A DNA stretch of 64,000 nucleotides from contig NZ_QFFZ01000012.1 of assembly GCF_004369225.1 (NCBI RefSeq), positions 18,199-82,198 on the forward strand, read 5' to 3'. Under the pieces are notes generated by a model. It worked only from the letters and a program-made list of their open reading frames with translations, ran no database searches and was not told the DNA's origin. Source of the DNA: Pelotomaculum propionicicum (GTDB lineage: Bacteria > Bacillota > Desulfotomaculia > Desulfotomaculales > Pelotomaculaceae). Each line of letters begins with the position of its first letter. Within the stretch, counting starts at the first letter, position 1. Below, one piece after another: positions 1 to 8,694 of this stretch. Made by a program: the position numbers and the translations under genes.

Positions 1-1056
1 GCGCAGTGAACCATGGGCGTCCGCATGCGGAATCCCCATCGCCAGCAGCACATGAGACGGCTCTAGTGAGCCGGATGTACAGGCTGAACCGGTGGAAGCC
101 GCGATACGTTTCATATCAAGGCTGATCAGCATCGATTCACCTTCGATGCACTTAAACAGGAAACTGGCATGGTTTGGCAGGCGCTTCACGGGGTGTCCGG
201 TCAGCCTGACATTCTCTATGCTGGTAAGTCCCTTGATTAATTTATCCCGCAGTACCATTAACCTGGCGCTTTCGGCTTCCCTGTTCTCCATGGCCAGTTC
301 GATTGCCTTGGCCAGTCCCATGATGCCTGGAATATTCTCAGTGCCGGCCCTGCGCAGGCGCTCTTGCGCGCCGCCGTGGAAGAGGGTCTGCCGCCAGCGT
401 GTCCCTTTACGGATATATAGAACTCCGATTCCTTTGGGCCCGTAAATCTTGTGCCCTGACAGGGACAACAGGTTAGCCCCCAGCTCATCAACATTTACCG
501 GAATTTTACCAAAACTCTGCACCGCGTCTACATGAAAAACTATTTTACGCTCCCTGGCAAGTTTCCCGATCTCCGCTATCGGCATAATAGTGCCGACCTC
601 GTTATTCGCATGCATAATTGTAATCAAAATAGTTCTGTCGGTAATTGCGGCGGCCACGTCATCCACGCTTACCATACCGTACTGGTCTACCGGCAGGATA
701 GTGATATTAAATCCTTGCTTGCCCAGAGCTTTTACCGTGTTAAGTACAGCATGATGTTCCACAGCGCTGGTGATAATGTGGTTGCCTCTGCTTTTGTTGG
801 TGTAGGCCGCGCCATGGATGGCCATGTTGTCTGATTCAGTCCCGCCGCTGGTAAACACTATCTCACCGGGGGCGGCACCAATGGCCTGGGCTGCAATATC
901 CCTGGCCTCCGTCACCTTTTTGCGGACCTGGAGCCCAAGATGGTTGACACTGGAAGGATTGCCGAAACTATCCCCGATAAGGTATCTGTACATTTCTTCA
1001 GCCACTGCGGGGTGAACAGGCGTGGTCCCACTGTGGTCAAAATAAACACTGCGCAC
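1..1056 (-). CDS. Cysteine desulfurase (NifS/IscS type), copy 1, cut by window edge
   Basis: PLP enzyme that takes sulfur from cysteine for Fe-S clusters and other sulfur cofactors. The frame is open from a GTG at 1056 (AGGAGG about 7 bases upstream) to the left edge, 352 codons. Visible motifs are the N-terminal YFDHSGTT segment, SGHKIYGPKG with the PLP lysine, and the active-site cysteine in GSACTSGS. It closely resembles the complete paralogue at 9622-10785 over its whole length, and the spacer and the fdhD fragment upstream are also shared, so this is a segmental duplicate. Spot checks at several places showed one consistent frame without a stop. The last codons lie outside the window, so intactness of the C-terminus is unknown. 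Family assignment is certain; which pathway it serves is not. Confidence 0.9.
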   Translation of the reverse strand, partial: MRSVYFDHSGTTPVHPAVAEEMYRYLIGDSFGNPSSVNHLGLQVRKKVTEARDIAAQAIGAAPGEIVFTSGGTESDNMAIHGAAYTNKSRGNHIITSAVEHHAVLNTVKALGKQGFNITILPVDQYGMVSVDDVAAAITDRTILITIMHANNEVGTIMPIAEIGKLARERKIVFHVDAVQSFGKIPVNVDELGANLLSLSGHKIYGPKGIGVLYIRKGTRWRQTLFHGGAQERLRRAGTENIPGIMGLAKAIELAMENREAESARLMVLRDKLIKGLTSIENVRLTGHPVKRLPNHASFLFKCIEGESMLISLDMKRIAASTGSACTSGSLEPSHVLLAMGIPHADAHGSLR

Positions 1057-1130
1057 TACACGAACCTCCTTAACCTGCTCTGTAGTTTTTTCTAATATAA
1101 ACATAGTAATCCAATTGGAATTATAAATAT

Positions 1131-1159
1131 ATCATATGAAAACGCTCGGAATATGTCAA
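1131..1159 (-). promoter_or_regulatory. Sigma-A type promoter of desulfurase copy 1
   Basis: On the minus strand TTGACA (1154-1159) is followed after 17 bases by TATGAT (1131-1136). Downstream, at 1098-1107, lies TAAACATAGT (plus-strand reading), a ten-base box also present at the second desulfurase promoter and the Rrf2 promoter. Confidence 0.65.
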
Positions 1160-1165
1160 TAGTTT

Positions 1166-1390
1166 TTAATTATAAAGCTTTAGATGTTTAATCTGCGACT
1201 CGTTTATGGTGGGTATATATACTGAGCCTGTCCTCCCGGCAAAACCAACCACGGTTATCCCCAGCTGGTACGCCAGTTTTACCACAAGCTCGGTCGGGGC
1301 CAAGCGGGAAACAATCACAGGTATTCCCATTTTTGCAACCTTAATTAGTATCTCTGAAGAAATACGGCCGCTGAAAACGAGGATTTTATC
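1166..1390 (-). pseudogene. fdhD 3' remnant
   Basis: The minus strand encodes about 74 residues matching the C-terminus of the intact FdhD at 10908-11708, beginning at DKILVFSGRISSEIL and ending near a changed tail (IKHLKLYN, stop TAA at 1166). There is no start codon or ribosome site, and homology stops abruptly at 1390. It sits upstream of desulfurase copy 1 at the same distance as fdhD does from copy 2, showing that about 1.4 kb was duplicated and truncated. Not expected to be functional. Confidence 0.85.
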
Positions 1391-1398
1391 AGAAAACC

Positions 1399-1530
1399 AT
1401 GAGTATCGAAGCTTATACTTACAGAGAAGAAATGTTGGATTTGCGTGAAAAGCTGTTGGACGCGGAAATGCAGAGAATTAACGGTGCAAAAACTGAGTGC
1501 CTATGGGGAAGGCGCTATTCTAATGATTAA
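1399..1530 (+). CDS. Short ORF, possible truncated antitoxin
   Basis: A 43-residue frame starts with ATG immediately beyond the breakpoint of the fdhD remnant. Its helical, charged sequence (YREEMLDLREKLLDAEMQR) reminds me of small antitoxin-like helices but has no diagnostic motif, and no toxin gene lies beside it. There is no good Shine-Dalgarno sequence. It may be a leftover 5' or 3' end of a gene broken by the duplication. Function not recognised. Confidence 0.25.
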   Translation: MSIEAYTYREEMLDLREKLLDAEMQRINGAKTECLWGRRYSND

Positions 1531-1536
1531 AAAGCA

Positions 1537-1568
1537 AAGAGCCGGGACCCGTTAAGACCCCGGCTCTC
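1537..1568 (-). terminator. Rho-independent terminator after the SLH protein gene
   Basis: On the minus strand GAGCCGGGG and CCCGGCTC pair around a short loop and are followed by a T-rich tail (TTTGCTTTTT), 4 bases after the stop codon of the gene at 1572. Confidence 0.8.
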
Positions 1569-1571
1569 CGA

Positions 1572-3872
1572 TTAATTGTTCTTCAGCATCCTGACCAGCG
1601 TCTCTGCGGCTTCACCCCTGGTTACCAACGCTTTGGGCTGGAATTTACCATCCACCGGCTCAATCAGGCCGAGCCCAACGGCCAGGGCCGCATGCCCCCT
1701 GAGGTAGTCAGTGATATCACCGGCGTCCTGGAAATTAAGCACGTAAAGGTCGCTCAGGCTGGCCACCTTATAAAAACCCATGGCGTGAATGGTCAGCCGG
1801 GCCAGCACCTCACGGGTGACCGGCAGATCCGGATCGGGGCTTTCCCCTACCTGGATAATCCCCAAACGGGCGGCTGTTTCGTAGTACTTCTGATACCAGG
1901 GCTCCTTGGCCGCGGCAGTTGTTTTTAATTCCCACGCGGGATACTGCCCGCTGCTCTTAACCAGCATGGTGATCAGTTCAGCCTGGGTCACTGCGTCATC
2001 CGGGCGGAATTTCCCGCCGGCTGTGACAATACCTGTTTGGGCCAGCAGTTCCACCGCGGCACGGGCGGGGTGGCCTTCCAGGTCTTCAAACTTCTGTTTT
2101 TGGTTATTCGGTATTACGACATTTCCCTGGTAGTCCAGCAGTTCACCGGTAAAGGCGTCCAGCATGGTGAAATTCTGCCTGGCGGTATAATAGACCAGGT
2201 ATACCTGTCCTTCCTGGCGTGTTTTCGAATACATATCCCCTGTCCAGATACGCATGTATGCCGCTGTCAGCGGAGCGCCCTTCAGGTACTTGTCAGCGGC
2301 GGCCTCCCGGCTGAGCACACCCTGCGGGTCAGGAAACTCAACATCCCACCAGGTCATACGGTAACTGGTTATTTCGCCGGTGACACTGTCTACTACCAGG
2401 TTGAAACCGTTGTCCGGGAAGGGAACGCCCTGTTCCAGCCTCACCCAGTTAAAGCTGTAGGCACGGGCCTGCGGCTTCCCTTCCTGGTCGGTTACAGGTC
2501 CATATTCCGGGCGGCTGTTCTTGTACTCAATCTGCTCCCATTTGGCCGGCTGTACTTTCTTAATATAATCACCGGCAATCTTCAGAGCTGCTTCTTTACT
2601 GAATTTAACTTCCTTCACTCGAAGATAGTCATACATGGTGCGGTAAGCATTGGTGCTGAAGGACACCAGTTCTCCGGTAGCAGCGTCCACGGCGATGTCC
2701 ATAGCTTTGCGTTCGGCGCCGCTGCCGGCCTCCCAGTTAAAGTGCCAGATTTTTTTGTCCTGGAACAGGTAGTCCTGTTCCAGCCTGCTGTTGTTCAGCA
2801 CATACTCCTCCGGCACCTTTACGGCGGACCTGGCCATATCCAGGGCTCTCTCTCTGGAAAGCAGGTTCTTGGCCTCTTCAACAGCGCTCTCTTCTACCGG
2901 AGAGAGAGGGACGGCTGCCTGGCTGTTGGCCCTCTTCTCCATACCGCCGCCCGCGTCCAGATTATAATAACTGTAGAAATCGTCTTCCCTGTTCAGCACC
3001 TTCCCGGTAAGGGCGTCAATTACCGCCCGGTCCTGAGATCCCGGCAGGCGGTACACCAGTTTAAGAGACACCTCCCTGCCTCCCGGCGTGCGCTCCCGGA
3101 AGTAAGTCAGCTCCGGCCCGGCCTCCGTCCTGAATATCTGCTCGGCCTGTTCCTGGCTGATCCGGCCGGCGGCGGGCGGAAAGCCCTTTATTTCATCCCA
3201 GCTCAGGTCGAAGCGAATCACCTGCCCGGTATCACCGCTTACCGAGACACTGATCCCGTTTTCCGCGTAAGGCACACCGTCGACAATCCTGGCGTAGTTA
3301 TACTGGTACTCTATCTGCCCCCGCTTCTGGAAGGTAAGCGGCTGGTAATAATATTGCTGCAGCTGCAGGCTGGTGAATTTAAAACGCTCCGGCTGCAGCT
3401 TTTCAGCCAGCGCGGCTGCCACGCTCTCAGCCTGCTCCCTGCTATACTTCGGCAGTCCCTGGTACTCCTGGCCTGGAGCAGGAGGGACATATTGACTCAT
3501 GCTCCAGATTTCACCTGTTTGGGTATTTACCCGTACATTCATTTCACCGCCGTAGTCACCGGAACGATACCAGCGCAGGTTCCAAAAAGACTGGTCACCC
3601 GACTGGTCGAACCCTGTTGTAAACTGGCTGAGACCTTCGGGTACCGCAAATGCTTCCTTGGCGATCCTGATCGCCTGTTCCAGGCTGACAGCGGCTGACT
3701 GTTCCCCCGCCTCAGAAGGGCTGGCGTCTGAGGCTTGAACTGTCGCAACATCCCTGCCACTCTGGGTATCAGCCGGGGTAATTTCAGCCCGTGACGATCC
3801 AGGCAGTAAAAATAGTAAAACCACAGCCAGACAGACCCCAAAAGTTTTGATGCCAGTAAAACGGAAAAACAT
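1572..3872 (-). CDS. Secreted YcdB/YcdC-repeat protein with C-terminal SLH domains
   Basis: 766 residues. The N-terminus is a signal peptide (basic start, hydrophobic stretch about residues 10-28, then SSRAE). Residues about 60-560 contain repeated YcdB/YcdC-type units, recognisable by recurring phrases such as VDAATGELVSFS, VDSVTGEITSYR and LDAFTGELLDY that alternate with WNLRWYR/FNWE-like strands. Residues about 590-766 hold S-layer homology motifs (HPARAAVELLAQTGIV, GKFRPDDAVTQAELI, GKFQPKALVTRGEAA). SLH domains bind pyruvylated cell-wall polymers, so the protein is probably anchored to the outer wall. The YcdB-type repeats resemble PepSY-like modules, often proposed to inhibit or hold proteases, but the role here is unknown. 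It is monocistronic with its own terminator. Confidence 0.85.
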   Translation of the reverse strand: MFFRFTGIKTFGVCLAVVLLFLLPGSSRAEITPADTQSGRDVATVQASDASPSEAGEQSAAVSLEQAIRIAKEAFAVPEGLSQFTTGFDQSGDQSFWNLRWYRSGDYGGEMNVRVNTQTGEIWSMSQYVPPAPGQEYQGLPKYSREQAESVAAALAEKLQPERFKFTSLQLQQYYYQPLTFQKRGQIEYQYNYARIVDGVPYAENGISVSVSGDTGQVIRFDLSWDEIKGFPPAAGRISQEQAEQIFRTEAGPELTYFRERTPGGREVSLKLVYRLPGSQDRAVIDALTGKVLNREDDFYSYYNLDAGGGMEKRANSQAAVPLSPVEESAVEEAKNLLSRERALDMARSAVKVPEEYVLNNSRLEQDYLFQDKKIWHFNWEAGSGAERKAMDIAVDAATGELVSFSTNAYRTMYDYLRVKEVKFSKEAALKIAGDYIKKVQPAKWEQIEYKNSRPEYGPVTDQEGKPQARAYSFNWVRLEQGVPFPDNGFNLVVDSVTGEITSYRMTWWDVEFPDPQGVLSREAAADKYLKGAPLTAAYMRIWTGDMYSKTRQEGQVYLVYYTARQNFTMLDAFTGELLDYQGNVVIPNNQKQKFEDLEGHPARAAVELLAQTGIVTAGGKFRPDDAVTQAELITMLVKSSGQYPAWELKTTAAAKEPWYQKYYETAARLGIIQVGESPDPDLPVTREVLARLTIHAMGFYKVASLSDLYVLNFQDAGDITDYLRGHAALAVGLGLIEPVDGKFQPKALVTRGEAAETLVRMLKNN

Positions 3873-4265
3873 TGCTATTCCTCCTTACATAAAACTAACC
3901 GTCTATGTATTTGGGCAGCGCCTTGCCTCCTTTCCCAAAAAATTTTGCTATCCCCGGAAATTCCCCAGAGGAAAGGGGACACACCTGCTAAAGAGGAATG
4001 TCCCCAGTGGATCGAACCATTTCCAGCGGCATGGTCATCTGTCGATCTTTACTTATATTAATCTGACGTATGGCGTTAATTACCGGTTCACTAAATATTT
4101 TACTTTTTAGGGATGCCGCTTTCACAGGGAACGCCTACCTGACACTTGTCGCAGCCATACTTTGTGGTTTTTGCCCTTATCGATGGATATAGCCCGGTAA
4201 TTAAACGCATTGATATCTTAATTCGACAAACAGGCCGGAAACACTTTGGCTATCCCGCGACATAA
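3873..4265. other. Intergenic region with a GGGGACA/TGTCCCC repeat
   Basis: No gene is supported here. At about 3975-4008 GGGGACACACCT and AATGTCCCC face each other, the same word pair found at 19386-19510. The rest is AT-rich and presumably contains the promoter of the SLH protein gene, which I could not place confidently. Confidence 0.4.
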
Positions 4266-4292
4266 AAAGGAGCCTGTTAACAGGCTCCTTGC
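4266..4292 (-). terminator. Terminator after the 57-residue protein gene
   Basis: AAGGAGCCTG and CAGGCTCCTT form a 10-base stem with a TTAA loop, followed on the minus strand by TTTTATG, 16 bases beyond the stop codon at 4308. Confidence 0.8.
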
Positions 4293-4307
4293 TGCAACCG
4301 TATGACC

Positions 4308-4481
4308 CTATATTTTGGTTAGAGCGTCCTGGCATTGTTTGATGCAGGCGTCAATGGACATGTAGGCTTGATCCAGAGAATGTTTTGCCGGCGCCGCGGC
4401 ATCCGCAGCCATGGTCCTGAGCTCACTGGCAGTAGACTGGCACTTTTGAATACAGGTTTGCAGCTGTTGCTTGTTGAGCAT
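4308..4481 (-). CDS. Small helical protein with two CxxxC motifs
   Basis: 57 residues, starting at the ATG at 4481 because GAGGAGGTGA precedes it by 6 bases; a longer frame upstream has no ribosome site. The sequence predicts a two-helix hairpin with CIQKC at residues 10-14 and CIKQC at 46-50, one cysteine pair per helix. Such twin CX3C hairpins can form two disulfides or bind metal. It recalls small DUF1657-like Firmicutes proteins, but I do not recognise it firmly. It has its own terminator, and another terminator separates it from the ThiF-family gene upstream, so it is probably a single-gene unit. Function unknown. Confidence 0.7.
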   Translation of the reverse strand: MLNKQQLQTCIQKCQSTASELRTMAADAAAPAKHSLDQAYMSIDACIKQCQDALTKI

Positions 4482-4556
4482 GTTCTCACCTCCTCGCATG
4501 TTAGTATCTGCATAATTTCCTTTTATAAACCTGAACATGTAATTTTTCTTACTGTA

Positions 4557-4592
4557 GGAAAAAAGCACACCGCCAGAAACGGTGCGCTTTTG
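4557..4592 (-). terminator. Terminator after the ThiF/MoeB gene
   Basis: On the minus strand AAAAGCGCACCG and CGGTGTGCTTTT pair around TTTCTGG and end in a T run. Confidence 0.75.
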
Positions 4593-4663
4593 TGAATATA
4601 ATCCCCTTCTTATTTGCTGATATCCCCGGAAAGATTCCACAAAATATTTACTTGGTTTTCAAA

Positions 4664-5467
4664 TCACAAAACCTTCTGTTCACAGTCTTCCATCTTAATA
4701 TGCGTCTGGTTAATCCCACAGACAGGGCAGTCCGGCTTTTTCCGGACATCAAACTTGCTAAATTCCATAGACAGGGCATTGTAGGTCAGCATCTTACCCA
4801 CCAGTAAGTCTCCGATCCCCAAGAAATACTTTAAAACCTCGGTGGCCTGGATTAGACCGATCGTCCCCGGGAGAACTCCCAATAAACCCACCTGCGAACA
4901 GGTTTGTGTAAAGCCGGGCGGCGGTACCTGAAAAACACACCGGTAGCAAGGCCCCTCCCCTGGTAAGACAGTCAGAACATGGCCGAGAAATTGCAGCACC
5001 GCTCCATGGAAAAGCGGCTTCTTAGCCATGACACAGGCATCGTTAGCTAAAAATCTGGTACTAAAGTTATCGGTACAATCAACAACAACATCATATTCTT
5101 TAATAATTTCCATTACATTGGATGCCGTTAATCTTTCCTGGTAAGCAACCACCGTGCAATCGGGGTTTAATGCTGTTAACTTTTCCCTGGCGGAAACAGC
5201 CTTGGACTTGCCGACGTCGGCTGTGAAATACAGGATTTGCCTCTGTAAATTACTCAAATCCACAACATCATCGTCAATAATGCCGAGGGTTCCTACACCT
5301 GCTGCAGCCAGGTAATAGGCCACGGGGGAGCCCAACCCCCCCGCTCCGATAAGCAGTGCCCTGCCGGCATTGATTTTTTTCTGACCGCTGGAACCCACCC
5401 CGGGTAAGATAATATGCCTGGTATAGCGTACTATCTGGTCGTCTGTGAAACTCAAGCCCGCTAACAC
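4664..5467 (-). CDS. ThiF/MoeB/HesA family adenylyltransferase
   Basis: 267 residues, the usual size of E1-like enzymes that adenylate the C-terminal glycine of a ubiquitin-like sulfur carrier (ThiS, MoaD) with ATP. The nucleotide site GAGGLGSPVA lies near residue 42 and is followed by DDDVVDLSNLQRQ with the metal-binding aspartate. A conserved cysteine is in TCSQVGLLGVLPG, and the zinc pairs are CYRC and CPVC near the C-terminus. It has no rhodanese domain. Neither ThiS nor MoaD is adjacent, so thiazole versus molybdopterin cannot be decided. A molybdenum hydroxylase and fdhD elsewhere in the window make a MoeB role plausible. It is a single gene with a terminator at 4557-4592. Confidence 0.85.
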   Translation of the reverse strand: MLAGLSFTDDQIVRYTRHIILPGVGSSGQKKINAGRALLIGAGGLGSPVAYYLAAAGVGTLGIIDDDVVDLSNLQRQILYFTADVGKSKAVSAREKLTALNPDCTVVAYQERLTASNVMEIIKEYDVVVDCTDNFSTRFLANDACVMAKKPLFHGAVLQFLGHVLTVLPGEGPCYRCVFQVPPPGFTQTCSQVGLLGVLPGTIGLIQATEVLKYFLGIGDLLVGKMLTYNALSMEFSKFDVRKKPDCPVCGINQTHIKMEDCEQKVL

Positions 5468-5599
5468 CCCTTTAAGTTCCGTCTGAGACAGGAACCTGTT
5501 CTCCTCTTTAAAATCAATAACCTATACTTTTTTGCTGCCTGTTTAACTTCCATTATTCAATACTACGCCTTACTAATCGCCGGTCTAAAAAGCTTAATC

Positions 5600-5899
5600 C
5601 TATCCCCCTCCAATAAAATAGTGAACTAATGTTTTCAACAAATCGATCCTGTCTTGAGCCGAAAAACAAAAATTACCGTTTTCATCTTGAGCGATAACTA
5701 TTTTTGGATCTTTTTTTGATTGAACCATTCTCCAGCCCATTTTATATAATTTGTCCCAATATTGAGATGTCCAGCCATAATTTTCTTTCCAATAAATTTT
5801 TGTATCTACGAAAGGTATACCTTCGTTGATTTCGTCAATTTCTTTTTGAGTTATTAGATCCTCCATTCCGTTAATTTCGATAATTTCTTTTTGATTCAT
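5600..5899 (-). CDS. Hypothetical protein, 99 residues
   Basis: The ATG at 5899 is preferred because GGAGGTTGTC sits directly before it; an upstream in-frame ATG at 5932 lacks a ribosome site. The protein is acidic at its N-terminus (IIEINGMEDLITQKEIDEIN) and carries an aromatic centre (YWKENYGWTSQYWDKLYKMGW). No family is recognised and there is no membrane segment. It is flanked by AT-rich spacers on both sides, with no sign of an operon. Confidence 0.6.
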   Translation of the reverse strand: MNQKEIIEINGMEDLITQKEIDEINEGIPFVDTKIYWKENYGWTSQYWDKLYKMGWRMVQSKKDPKIVIAQDENGNFCFSAQDRIDLLKTLVHYFIGGG

Positions 5900-5932
5900 G
5901 ACAACCTCCATTCCGCCCTTCGCGCGGCACAA

Positions 5933-6327
5933 ACGTGAAATAAAAATTATTTGTCTGCCTGGGGGCTTTTTTATTTTGTTGAAAACAATACAGTAAATTT
6001 GACAGCTTACTAAAAAACCTGAGTTTTTTCAATGACTATCAAATTACCCAGGTTTCATAGCTTCCTGCCCCCTTTCCTGGTTAATATTAGTAATTACATA
6101 GTTCTTATTAATTTAATATGTTTAGTATAATTATATTTGCGGCAAATTCCTTTTGTCAATAAAAATTTAGCCTTGCTGCTTCCCGTACCGGGCTCATTAT
6201 AAGAAGGCCTGCGCCATTTATTGATAATTGCCGCAGGCCTTCAATCTGCTTTTGCTGTCTAGTTCCATTATGTTTTAGATTACTGTTTTTTGTCAATTGT
6301 TTTACATTTAATCATAATTTTAGGACT
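5933..6327. other. AT-rich intergenic region with a stem-loop
   Basis: No gene is visible. At about 6202-6242 GAAGGCCTGCG and CGCAGGCCTTC form an 11-base stem around an 18-base AT-rich loop. The downstream T content is weak on both strands, so it could be a terminator for the minus-strand gene at 6328 or a repeat. Confidence 0.45.
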
Positions 6328-6699
6328 CTATAACACCCGAAAACTGCAATGGTCATTACATACATATTCATATTTTAACTTTCTTATTCCCTTGCCCGAC
6401 CGGGGGCATTTTACCACAGAATCTTTGTGGTGAGGACATTTAACCCATCCAGGGGCTTCCAGGTTATATCCTTTGCATTTGGAGCAACGGACCCCTTCCT
6501 CAGTTGCCTGCAGGTCTTTACTGAATCTTATTTCCCTGCAATCTTCGCAATAACAGTACTCCCATTCCTTAATTTTAGCAAGATAATACTCTAAACCATG
6601 TTTGACCGGGCTTTCAAGGAACATGTGCCTGAGTGCTTCCATGTCCATGGGATGGCTCTTACTCTCGTACACGCAGTTATCTTCATCTTCATGTTGCAT
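6328..6699 (-). CDS. Cysteine-rich zinc-ribbon-like hypothetical protein
   Basis: 123 residues from the ATG at 6699, chosen because TTGGAGGTAATTTT precedes it. Cysteine pairs suggest at least two zinc ribbons: CYCEDC with CSKC in the middle, then CPHH, CP and a C-terminal CNDHC. The N-terminal third is acidic and helical. No family is recognised. The pattern suggests a nucleic acid or protein-binding zinc protein. It stands alone. Confidence 0.6.
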   Translation of the reverse strand: MQHEDEDNCVYESKSHPMDMEALRHMFLESPVKHGLEYYLAKIKEWEYCYCEDCREIRFSKDLQATEEGVRCSKCKGYNLEAPGWVKCPHHKDSVVKCPRSGKGIRKLKYEYVCNDHCSFRVL

Positions 6700-6889
6700 A
6701 AAATTACCTCCAAAAAACATCCTGACCACAATCTGCTAAAACAGTCTTGGAAACAAAACAGCAAATTTGACAGCGGACCAGATCAATATTATATTAAAGT
6801 TATATATCATATAGATATAGTAATATTATAATTAAATTTTTGCCCGATGGCAATAATATGTTCAAGCAGGCAAGCATTCTAATACCGGC

Positions 6890-7630
6890 TCAGCCTTCAC
6901 CCTGCTTGACAAAAAAACATCCTTCGCCGCACTTAATCGTTCCATCCTCACAAACAGTTTCCACCGGCAGGCTGTTGTTTTCCTCCATCTGCATGATCCT
7001 TTTTTCCAGCATGTCAATCTTCTTCTGCAGGCAGAGGATCATTTCCGCCACCGGGTCAGGCAGCAGGTCATGGCGCAGGTCGATTCCTTCATCTTCCGAG
7101 CGGGAAAGTTTCTGCCCGTTCCGGGCCACCACCTTACCGGGCACTCCCACCACTGTGCTGTTGGGCGGGATAGCTTTCAGCACTACCGACCCCGCGCCGA
7201 TTTTGGTGTTGTCCCCTACGGGAAAGGAACCCAGCACTTTAGCGCCGACGCTTACCACCACGTTATCGCCTATGGTCGGGTGCCGCTTGCCCTTTTCTTT
7301 GCCCGTGCCGCCAAGAGTAACTCCCTGGTAAATAGTGACGTTGTTGCCTATCTCTGCTGTCTCGCCGATAACCACCCCGGAACCGTGGTCGATAAAAAGT
7401 CCTTCCCCTATTTTGGCGCCCGGGTGTATTTCGATACCAGTCAAAAAGCGGGCAACATGCGAGATAAACCTGGCAGTGACAAACCAGCCCCAGCGGTAAA
7501 ACCTGTGGGCCAACCTGTACATCAGAATGGCGTGAAACCCGGGGTAGCAGAGGACAACCTCCCAGGCCGACTTGGCGGCCGGATCCCGTTCCATAACCAC
7601 CCGGATATCCTGGCGCAACCTGTTAAACAT
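6890..7630 (-). CDS. cysE: Serine O-acetyltransferase
   Basis: Transfers acetyl from acetyl-CoA to serine, the first step of cysteine synthesis. About 246 residues. An N-terminal helical part ([17 protein letters not shown]) is followed by the left-handed beta-helix of hexapeptide repeats, with [16 protein letters not shown] and the catalytic histidine region [15 protein letters not shown], then the [12 protein letters not shown] loop typical of the family. The start is set at 7630 because AGGGGGATAGCT precedes it. The C-terminal tail has a coiled segment ([15 protein letters not shown]) and two cysteines (CGEGC) beyond the usual end. It follows cysK by 15 bases and is probably co-transcribed and in complex with it. 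Confidence 0.93.
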   Translation of the reverse strand: MFNRLRQDIRVVMERDPAAKSAWEVVLCYPGFHAILMYRLAHRFYRWGWFVTARFISHVARFLTGIEIHPGAKIGEGLFIDHGSGVVIGETAEIGNNVTIYQGVTLGGTGKEKGKRHPTIGDNVVVSVGAKVLGSFPVGDNTKIGAGSVVLKAIPPNSTVVGVPGKVVARNGQKLSRSEDEGIDLRHDLLPDPVAEMILCLQKKIDMLEKRIMQMEENNSLPVETVCEDGTIKCGEGCFFVKQGEG

Positions 7631-7645
7631 AGCTATCCCCCTCAT

Positions 7646-8572
7646 TTAATCCTGGAACATGGGCGTGCTCAGGTATCTCTCCCCGGTATCCGGCAGGATG
7701 GCCACAATGAGTTTGCCGTGATTTTCCTCGCGCAGTGCCAGCTCCAGTGCCGCAAAAACTGCAGCCCCCGAAGAAATACCAACCAGCAGGCCTTCCTCCC
7801 TGGCCAGGCGCCGGCCTGTGTCAAAGGCATCCTGGTTGCTCACCCTGATAATCTCATCAACAAGCCCGGGATCAAGTACTTTGGGAATGAACCCGGCGCC
7901 AATACCCTGAATTTTATGCGGGCCAGGTTTTCCTCCCGACAAAACAGGTGAATCGGCAGGCTCCACCGCGACTACTCTCAGTCCTGGCTTGCGTTCTTTT
8001 AGCACCTGGGCGATCCCGGTAATAGTGCCGCCGGTACCCACGCCGCTCACGACAATATCCACCTTCCCGCCAGTATCTCTCCAGATCTCCTCCGCTGTAG
8101 TGAGCCGGTGAATCTCCGGGTTGGCCGGGTTTTCAAACTGCTGCGGCATGAATGAACCTGGTATTTCCCGGGCCAACTCCGCGGCCTTCTGCACCGCGCC
8201 GTTCATCCCCTGGGACCCCGGCGTGAGTACCAGCTCCGCACCGTAAGCCTTGAGCAAACTCCGCCGTTCAACACTCATGGTTTCAGGCATGGTCAGGATC
8301 AAGCGGTAGCCGCGCGAGGCCGCAATAAAGCTCAGGGCAATACCGGTGTTGCCGCTGGTGGGCTCGATAATCACAGAGTCCGGCTTAAGCACTCCCTGTT
8401 CCTCCGCGCGCAGGATCATATTCCAGCCGATGCGGTCCTTGATGCTCCCCCCGGGATTGAAAGACTCCAGTTTAACCACCAGGTCCGCTTTTGTTCCCCC
8501 TGTTATGCGCCGTAGCCGGAGCAGGGGGGTGTTGCCGATCAAATCAGTAAGATTGTCGGCGATCTTGGTCAT
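7646..8572 (-). CDS. cysK: Cysteine synthase A (O-acetylserine sulfhydrylase)
   Basis: PLP enzyme joining O-acetylserine and sulfide to make cysteine. About 308 residues, normal length. The PLP lysine is in [11 protein letters not shown], the substrate loop in [11 protein letters not shown] and the phosphate-binding loop in [11 protein letters not shown]. The start at 8572 (MTKIADN) is chosen because GAAGGGGAGGTAGTT precedes it; the longer frame to 8626 reads into the leader. Upstream of cysE in one operon. No T-box or S-box was found in the short leader. Confidence 0.93.
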   Translation of the reverse strand: MTKIADNLTDLIGNTPLLRLRRITGGTKADLVVKLESFNPGGSIKDRIGWNMILRAEEQGVLKPDSVIIEPTSGNTGIALSFIAASRGYRLILTMPETMSVERRSLLKAYGAELVLTPGSQGMNGAVQKAAELAREIPGSFMPQQFENPANPEIHRLTTAEEIWRDTGGKVDIVVSGVGTGGTITGIAQVLKERKPGLRVVAVEPADSPVLSGGKPGPHKIQGIGAGFIPKVLDPGLVDEIIRVSNQDAFDTGRRLAREEGLLVGISSGAAVFAALELALREENHGKLIVAILPDTGERYLSTPMFQD

Positions 8573-8632
8573 AACTACCTCCCCTTCTTTATATTGTTTT
8601 AACCGAAGATTATATTCTTTAACCATAATAAG

Positions 8633-8652
8633 ATAAGCCCCAATAGACAGGG
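8633..8652 (-). terminator. Stem-loop terminator after nadA
   Basis: AGCCCC and GGGGCT pair around an eight-base loop, followed on the minus strand by TATCTTATTATGG. It is a weak terminator by its tail but well placed between nadA and cysK. Confidence 0.5.
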
Positions 8653-8694
8653 GCTGTATCAGGCGCCTATTATTTAAATGTAATCTATGAAATT

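Noticed and set aside
2037..3698. 553-codon open frame on the plus strand
   Set aside because: It lies entirely opposite the well-supported SLH/YcdB protein gene, has no ribosome site and no recognisable domain. It is a codon-bias shadow.
8573..8694. Possible T-box or S-box before cysK
   Set aside because: The leader is only about 120 bases and lacks the T-box TGGNACCGCG word and the SAM-I core. Only a terminator-like stem for nadA is seen.
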